A DNA stretch of 64,000 nucleotides from Phycisphaerales bacterium (GTDB lineage: Bacteria; Planctomycetota; Phycisphaerae; UBA1845; UTPLA1): assembly GCA_020639075.1 (NCBI GenBank), contig JACKHI010000001.1, positions 1,302,001-1,366,000 on the forward strand, written 5' to 3'. Positions within the stretch are counted from its first letter, which is position 1, and every line of letters starts with the position of its first letter. A program made the position numbers and the translations under genes. Of this stretch, positions 59,698 to 64,000 are shown in pieces. The notes beneath the pieces were generated by a model. The model was not told the origin of the DNA, did no database searches, and worked only from the letters and a program-made list of their open reading frames with translations.

Positions 59698-60135
59698 TCA
59701 GTCATCCAGGATATACTCCCGATCGCCGGCGGCTTTCTTTCCGGTTACCGGGTCCCATTTGCATTTGGGACAGATCAGGACATCCCCCTTATCATTGAAC
59801 TTGCGAAAAGCCGCGCCGCATTCAGCACACTTGACCCCGGCGACAGCAACCGCCTCGCCGCAGGTCGGGCACTTCGCCATGGTCACAGTTTTCCTGACCT
59901 GGCGGACGGGACTCGGCTTACCGCTATCCTCCGGCTCGATCGCGACTTCGACCAACGAGCCTTCAGGGGGCGGGTCTTTCAATTCAAACCCGGCATCACA
60001 CTTCGGACAGTACCAATACGTTGATCGGTCCACGTCACTCGGGATCTCGGAACCGGTATTCGTGTAGATGACAATTCCGGCCGCCACAATGAGAAGCCCG
60101 ACAGCGACGCCGATCTTAAATTTTGAGTTTTGCAT
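59698..60135 (-). CDS. Small membrane-anchored zinc-ribbon protein
   Basis: A 145-residue protein: one N-terminal helix (GVAVGLLIVAAGIVIY at about 8-25), then a short linker and three Cys-pair motifs: YWYCPKCDAGFEL, AKCPTCGEAVAVAGVKCAEC and ICPKCKWDP. Eight Cys in CxxC pairs suggest two zinc ribbons facing the periplasm or outside, which is unusual because zinc ribbons are mostly cytoplasmic; the orientation cannot be told from sequence. It follows the pseudopilin gene by nine bases on the same strand, so the two are co-transcribed. Confidence 0.75.
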   Translation of the reverse strand: MQNSKFKIGVAVGLLIVAAGIVIYTNTGSEIPSDVDRSTYWYCPKCDAGFELKDPPPEGSLVEVAIEPEDSGKPSPVRQVRKTVTMAKCPTCGEAVAVAGVKCAECGAAFRKFNDKGDVLICPKCKWDPVTGKKAAGDREYILDD

Positions 60136-60144
60136 GTATTCGTC

Positions 60145-61017
60145 TTACTGAATAAATCGATCTTCGAGCGTCAAGCGCCAACCCGGTCGTTGAAGGTAAC
60201 GTGTATCCACATAGTTGTTCGTCGCGTGCCCGTCCATAAACAACAGGCTATGCACTGAGAACTTCTTATGCCACCCGATGCTGCGCCAGTCAACTGCCGG
60301 CGTGGTGATTCCGGGGTCGGTTTCGGGCCAGAGCGCGTCGGCCGTATTCTCATACATCAACACGAAATCGGAAGCCGAACCACCGATTTTCTGGTTGACG
60401 ATCAACTGCCCGAGTTTGAACAGGTTGACTGCGTCGAAGTTCTTAACACCGCGGGCATCCAGGTCAACAAGGTACATCCAGTTGATGCTGTAGCTCGTTC
60501 CATAAATCTCGAAGGCCGAGTTGCTCGACCAAGGCTGCGGCGGCGTATTCTGACCGACGACGGCTGAGACGCCCCACTTGTCGCCCGGACACTGTGCAAC
60601 TTTGACGCCCTTTCGACCGTTAACTTCGGGCTCGAGGTACTTGTTGAAACCCTTGATTTCGGAGGGGACCAGATACCAGTCCGCCGTGGATGACGACGCC
60701 GGATGCGTTCGCGTCCACTCCGCGGGCTGACCGCCGCCCCACGTGTAGCTGCTATACGTTGACGTGCCGGGGAAGAAGACAGGAGCCCCCGTTACGGGAT
60801 CCGAGCGCAGCGCGAACGTCCACGGAATATTGAGGTCGCCGTCAAGATACATGTCCTTGGCCACGCCGATCTGCCGCATGTTGCTCATGCAGAGCGTTTT
60901 CTTGCCTTCTTCACGGGCCAATGACAATGCCGGCAACAGAATTGAGATGAGCACCGCGATAATCGCGATGACCACCAGCAACTCAATCAATGTGAATCCT
61001 CTTCGGATCGTCTTCAT
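60145..61017 (-). CDS. Pseudopilin-like protein (prepilin-type N-terminus)
   Basis: A 290-residue protein beginning MKTIRRGFTLIELLVVIAII, the type IV pilin/pseudopilin leader with the peptidase-cleavage site after Gly and Glu at +5, followed by a helix. GGGAGG precedes the ATG. The body contains the planctomycete family signs: SLAREEGKKTLCMSNMRQIG, a Trp-rich middle (SIGWHKKFSVHSLL) and FMDGHATNNYVD near the end. Such proteins are exported and probably assembled by type II-like machinery of Planctomycetota. No pilin-assembly gene is in the window. Cys in the leader-proximal helix and a later CPGDKW are also typical. Confidence 0.92.
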   Translation of the reverse strand: MKTIRRGFTLIELLVVIAIIAVLISILLPALSLAREEGKKTLCMSNMRQIGVAKDMYLDGDLNIPWTFALRSDPVTGAPVFFPGTSTYSSYTWGGGQPAEWTRTHPASSSTADWYLVPSEIKGFNKYLEPEVNGRKGVKVAQCPGDKWGVSAVVGQNTPPQPWSSNSAFEIYGTSYSINWMYLVDLDARGVKNFDAVNLFKLGQLIVNQKIGGSASDFVLMYENTADALWPETDPGITTPAVDWRSIGWHKKFSVHSLLFMDGHATNNYVDTRYLQRPGWRLTLEDRFIQ

Positions 61018-61634
61018 CAAAGTTCCTCCCTGGGTTCTACCAGACGAGACATCGCAGGTCGAACACATGCTCGTCTCGCGATAGGGTTGCCCCACGACTT
61101 GCTCCACCAATTCTTGTTAAATTCCAGTTCAAATTTCATCAATCGGCGTCGCGAAATGCACTTGTCTATCGCGAGCAGGCCAATGAAATCCGATGATTCT
61201 CACGACGCGGTCCGCAACCGTCGTTACCGCCGCGCCAACTCAATAACCGTATCGCCGCGTCCAACACCTCGACGCGACTGCCGGCGGCCAGTTTCAAACC
61301 GCCACACTTACTTTTTTACGAGGAGTGCCCTTCTTGAATCTGTCGAGACCTCGCGACTTCGCGACGTCGCGGACCTTCGATCAAACCGCCAATTGCCACG
61401 CGTGCCGCTGAGACCGGCGTCGACAGTCGGCGAGAATAACACTCCACCCTATCAGAATACGGCGACTTCGACCGAGAACCGTTACGATCAAAGGTCGTCG
61501 CACCGCGAATTACTCATTACTCGGTGGTCAACGCGCCGCAACGGCGACAGACTGGCCACCCACTTCACCCACATAAGTCCAATGTTACGCCAAAGATACG
61601 GTTGACTGCAAGCAAATTCGACGCGTTTTGGACG
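61018..61634. other. Gene-free stretch between pseudopilin and panB
   Basis: No supportable gene in this 617-bp interval. It should contain the promoter of the pseudopilin gene (minus) and the 3' end of the panB transcript. The words TCGCGAC and GACGTCGCG are repeated around 61350, giving small inverted repeats, but nothing resembles the hairpin families elsewhere. Confidence 0.5.
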
Positions 61635-62492
61635 CTAGATTCCGGCGGCCCGATCCGCCAGGACTGATGCCTCGCCTGCACGCATCTTGTAGGTGTGCTC
61701 CGCTGCGGGATATTTACGGCTTCTTATGTCCTCAATGTACGCGTCAACCGCAGTCCGGATTGCCCCACGGATGTCGGCGTATTGCTTCACAAACTTCGGA
61801 GGGGGACCGTCCGCGAGCCCCATCATGTCGTGTAGAACGAGGACGTGACCATCGCAAAAGGGCCCTGCACCGCACCCGATAACAGGAAGATCCGTAGATT
61901 CCGCAATCTGTCGGGCGGGTTCGGCCGGGACGGCCTCCAGGACGATTGCGCACGCACCGGCGGCTTCCAGCAATTTTGCATCCCGAACGAGGCGCTCCGC
62001 CGCCGCCGCATCGCGCCCCTGGGCACGATATCCGCCAATCTGATGCACGGCCTGTGGCCGGAGGCCCAGATGGGCCATGACTGGGATCGTCGCGGCTGTC
62101 ATTTTTTCAATCGTGGGAGCGATTCTCCCATCGCCCTCAACTTTGACGCAATCGCAGCCTGCCTCAGCCATGAATCGGCCGGCGTTTCGGATCGCTTCCT
62201 CGTGATTCACATGGTAAGACATGTACGGCATGTCACCCACAAGGTAGGCCGTCGGCGCCCCGCGCCGGACAGCGGCAGCGAGCGTGACCAGAAAATCGAC
62301 GGTAATCGGCAGTGTGGAATTGTGCCCAAGAATGACCTGGGCCGCCGAGTCGCCGACCAGAATGCACTCGATGCCAGCCGCCTCCTCTATCTGGGCCATC
62401 GGGTAGTCGTAGGCCGTCAACATCGAAATCGGCCTGCGGTCGAGCTTCATCGATCGGAGTGTCGCCAGTGTGATCTTGTCTCGTGTGCTCAT
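61635..62492 (-). CDS. panB: 3-methyl-2-oxobutanoate hydroxymethyltransferase
   Basis: A 285-residue protein of normal PanB length. The N-terminus MSTRDKITLATLRSMKLDRR is followed by the conserved MLTAYDYPMAQIEEAAGIEC, the metal/substrate motif VGDSAAQVILGHNSTLP and LVGDMPYMSY. The Glu in CVKVEGDGR, MAHLGLRPQAVHQIGGYR and the VIGCGAGPFCDGHVLVLHDM segment also match. PanB adds hydroxymethyl to ketoisovalerate in pantothenate (vitamin B5) synthesis. It is a single gene here; no panC or panD adjacent. Confidence 0.95.
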   Translation of the reverse strand: MSTRDKITLATLRSMKLDRRPISMLTAYDYPMAQIEEAAGIECILVGDSAAQVILGHNSTLPITVDFLVTLAAAVRRGAPTAYLVGDMPYMSYHVNHEEAIRNAGRFMAEAGCDCVKVEGDGRIAPTIEKMTAATIPVMAHLGLRPQAVHQIGGYRAQGRDAAAAERLVRDAKLLEAAGACAIVLEAVPAEPARQIAESTDLPVIGCGAGPFCDGHVLVLHDMMGLADGPPPKFVKQYADIRGAIRTAVDAYIEDIRSRKYPAAEHTYKMRAGEASVLADRAAGI

Positions 62493-62607
62493 GACACGGA
62501 TAGCGTAGGAAAGACGGGCGGGTTATTCAACTTGGAGCGACGCATTCGGGGCGGATTCCGGCGCATCGGGCGCAAATTACCCCCGACACCGTCACCCGAT
62601 TGGGCGT

Positions 62608-63156
62608 CTAGCTCGCGATTTCGCGGATAAGTCGGGATTCCATTGCGCCGTCGCGGCCCATATCCCGCCATCGCCGCATCGAGCCGGTTCGCCGACCCTG
62701 ACTGTCGGGCAGCGAACCTGTAAAGCCGTGCAAGACGGATGATGCGGTCGTCATCTGGGGTTCCGGCTCGCTGAGCTGCTCGATCCTGACAGTCACATCC
62801 ACTCGCCATCGATTCGATTCGCGAAGGAACTGGACGATCGCGGATCGACGAATCGTATGCAGGGAGGCCATCATCACGTCGTACTTGTCGTCGACGTCTT
62901 TTCGCCACGGCTCATGCCACTGTTTGCTGGTCGTCGGCAGCGTCGTGATCCTGCCGTTCGCCCGATCCTGTGAATCCGGGACGAACCCGTGCTCCTTGAG
63001 GACTGACAATGTTCGGTCCCAGATATCGTCCGGCGTTTGATCCGGTGCAAGATCGCTGAGCGTCGGTTCCGTTGGTCGGGCGGGCTGCTGGCAACCCATC
63101 GACGCCGCCATACCGGCGGCGATCGCCGTTATGGCGATGCCGGCAAAGGATCTCAT
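62608..63156 (-). CDS. Lipoprotein of unknown function
   Basis: From the ATG at 63156 a signal peptide leads to a lipobox-like Cys (MAASMGCQQP). The mature chain of about 160 residues is a mixed alpha-beta domain with two long strands (AIVQFLRESNRWRVDVTVRI) and no recognised motif. Longer starts up to 63243 are possible; none has a convincing ribosome binding site. It lies upstream of panB on the same strand, 115 bases apart. Family unknown. Confidence 0.6.
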   Translation of the reverse strand: MRSFAGIAITAIAAGMAASMGCQQPARPTEPTLSDLAPDQTPDDIWDRTLSVLKEHGFVPDSQDRANGRITTLPTTSKQWHEPWRKDVDDKYDVMMASLHTIRRSAIVQFLRESNRWRVDVTVRIEQLSEPEPQMTTASSVLHGFTGSLPDSQGRRTGSMRRWRDMGRDGAMESRLIREIAS

Positions 63157-63377
63157 GACGGACAATCGAGGACCAAAGCGATTTGAAAGCGGGCGCATCC
63201 TTGCCATGGGGGGAGATCGTATCCGCCCATCATCGCGGGTCAATCCGAAATTGTCATATGGCGACGGGGCGCGTCAGAACCGCCGCCGGCCTGGAATCTG
63301 AATGCCGAGGACGGCAATTCCGTTTAACCTTGCTATAGATCTTTGGATTCGCCTCGATACAGGAGCCGCAGACGCCC

Positions 63378-64000
63378 ATGAAACTTACGCCGCCCATTCA
63401 ACGACGGATTCCGCTCATTTTCCTCTGCGGTGCCGCGATGCTTGCCGCAAGCATCGCGACGGCGGCCGCCGCGCCGAAGACGGCCGGACCAATGGAGCCG
63501 CCCGAAAACCAGGAGTCGTGGTACGTCGTCACGATTCGAGGCCAACAGTGCGGGTACGTCCATGAGATCCTGCGCCGTGTCGGAGACGAAGTGCTTTCGG
63601 AATCCGACACGCAGATTTCGATCATGCGCGGCGACGCAACTGTCAAAATGAAAATGGAGCGAGCGTATAGGGAAACAATCGACGGCCGTCCACTGGCGTT
63701 CCGCGCCGTGCAGACGCTGGGGTCGATGCCGCAGACGATCGAGGGCGAAATCCGCGGCGACAAGATCCTGCTGACAACGACGCAGCCCGGCGCGAAGTTC
63801 GAGAACGAATATGACTTCGATCCGGAATGCCGTTTCTCATGGGGACAAACGATCGCCAGCAAGCGTCACGGTCTCGCCCCCGGCACGGAATACGAGATCA
63901 AAACGTACGATCCGTCCATCAAGATGGATGGACCGATCGAAATGCGAATCCACATTCACGGCGAAGAGAAGGTAGACGTCCTGGGCAAACCGGAAAAGCT
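63378..64000 (+). CDS. Exported protein, N-terminal part only
   Basis: AGGAG lies about 12 bases before the ATG. The signal peptide is long and hydrophobic (PLIFLCGAAMLAASIATAAA, cleaved probably after AAA). The beginning of the mature part (ESWYVVTIRGQQCGYVHEIL) with the later TQISIMRGDATVKMKMERAY resembles the N-terminal domain found before transglutaminase-like domains in planctomycete exported proteins, but the catalytic part would lie beyond the window edge at 64000. The gene is divergent from the lipoprotein gene at 63156. Function uncertain. Confidence 0.75.
   Translation, partial: MKLTPPIQRRIPLIFLCGAAMLAASIATAAAAPKTAGPMEPPENQESWYVVTIRGQQCGYVHEILRRVGDEVLSESDTQISIMRGDATVKMKMERAYRETIDGRPLAFRAVQTLGSMPQTIEGEIRGDKILLTTTQPGAKFENEYDFDPECRFSWGQTIASKRHGLAPGTEYEIKTYDPSIKMDGPIEMRIHIHGEEKVDVLGKPEK

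Noticed and set aside
61087..61605. 172-residue plus-strand frame in the gene-free stretch before panB
   Set aside because: Rich in Arg, Ser and Thr as in shadow frames, no ribosome binding site; overlaps the upstream region of the pseudopilin gene.

Overview
The window looks like part of a Planctomycetota chromosome, most probably from the Phycisphaerae or a close relative. The signs are a PEP-CTERM protein, a pseudopilin with the planctomycete-type N-terminus, a HYExAFE-family protein, a DUF5946 protein, a secreted protein with GACxxP cysteine repeats, a Roc-COR leucine-rich-repeat protein, and many multi-hairpin intergenic repeats. GC is high (about 60 percent by eye) except for an AT-richer patch around 27.2-29.5 kb. 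I saw no rRNA, tRNA, CRISPR array or transposase.

Layout. 0-3.4 kb: truncated secreted protein, family 2 glycosyltransferase, methyltransferase. 3.4-6 kb: hairpin repeats, then nuoA-nuoB-small unknown gene-nuoC on the minus strand, without nuoD next to it. 6-10.4 kb: exported HEAT-like protein, the redox repressor Rex, and an MlaF-MlaD pair. 10.4-17 kb: DUF5946 protein, CAP-domain lipoprotein, four-PDZ HtrA protease followed by a catalytically dead relative, a tandem and mosaic repeat field, and three tiny membrane proteins. 17-24.7 kb: more repeats, HYExAFE protein, lipoprotein overlapping hisS, rsmD overlapping a CCA-adding/poly(A) polymerase-type gene, ADP-ribosylglycohydrolase, PEP-CTERM protein. 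25-33 kb: membrane-anchored Roc-COR LRR protein, a near-1 kb gene-free AT-rich stretch, topA with six zinc ribbons.

33-43.7 kb: large metzincin-like protein, inverted copy of the mosaic repeat, DUF2007-like protein with an Asp tail, small conserved proteins, RNase D, HTH-EIIA fusion, YlbF-family protein, RNase R. 43.8-53.4 kb: very large exported protein of unknown function, ABC-2 exporter (ATPase and two permeases), FHA-GAF-PP2C protein, exported hydrolase-like protein. 53.5-64 kb: MsbA-like exporter with an extra periplasmic insert, two Hsp20 genes, conserved Cys protein, lepA, zinc-ribbon membrane protein, pseudopilin, panB, lipoprotein, and a truncated exported protein.

Themes. Several genes are translationally coupled by overlapping stop and start codons (nuoB/small gene, mlaF/mlaD, lipoprotein/hisS, rsmD/CCA enzyme, ABC ATPase/permease). 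Many products are exported or membrane-bound. RNA metabolism is well represented (rnd, rnr, rsmD, CCA enzyme, hisS, lepA). The most distinctive non-genic feature is a modular hairpin repeat system: shared modules at 3.4, 15.3-16.0, 17.2-17.5 and 36.4-36.7 kb, with one related palindrome inside the 3' end of a gene. All function assignments rest on reading motifs by eye; no database search was run.
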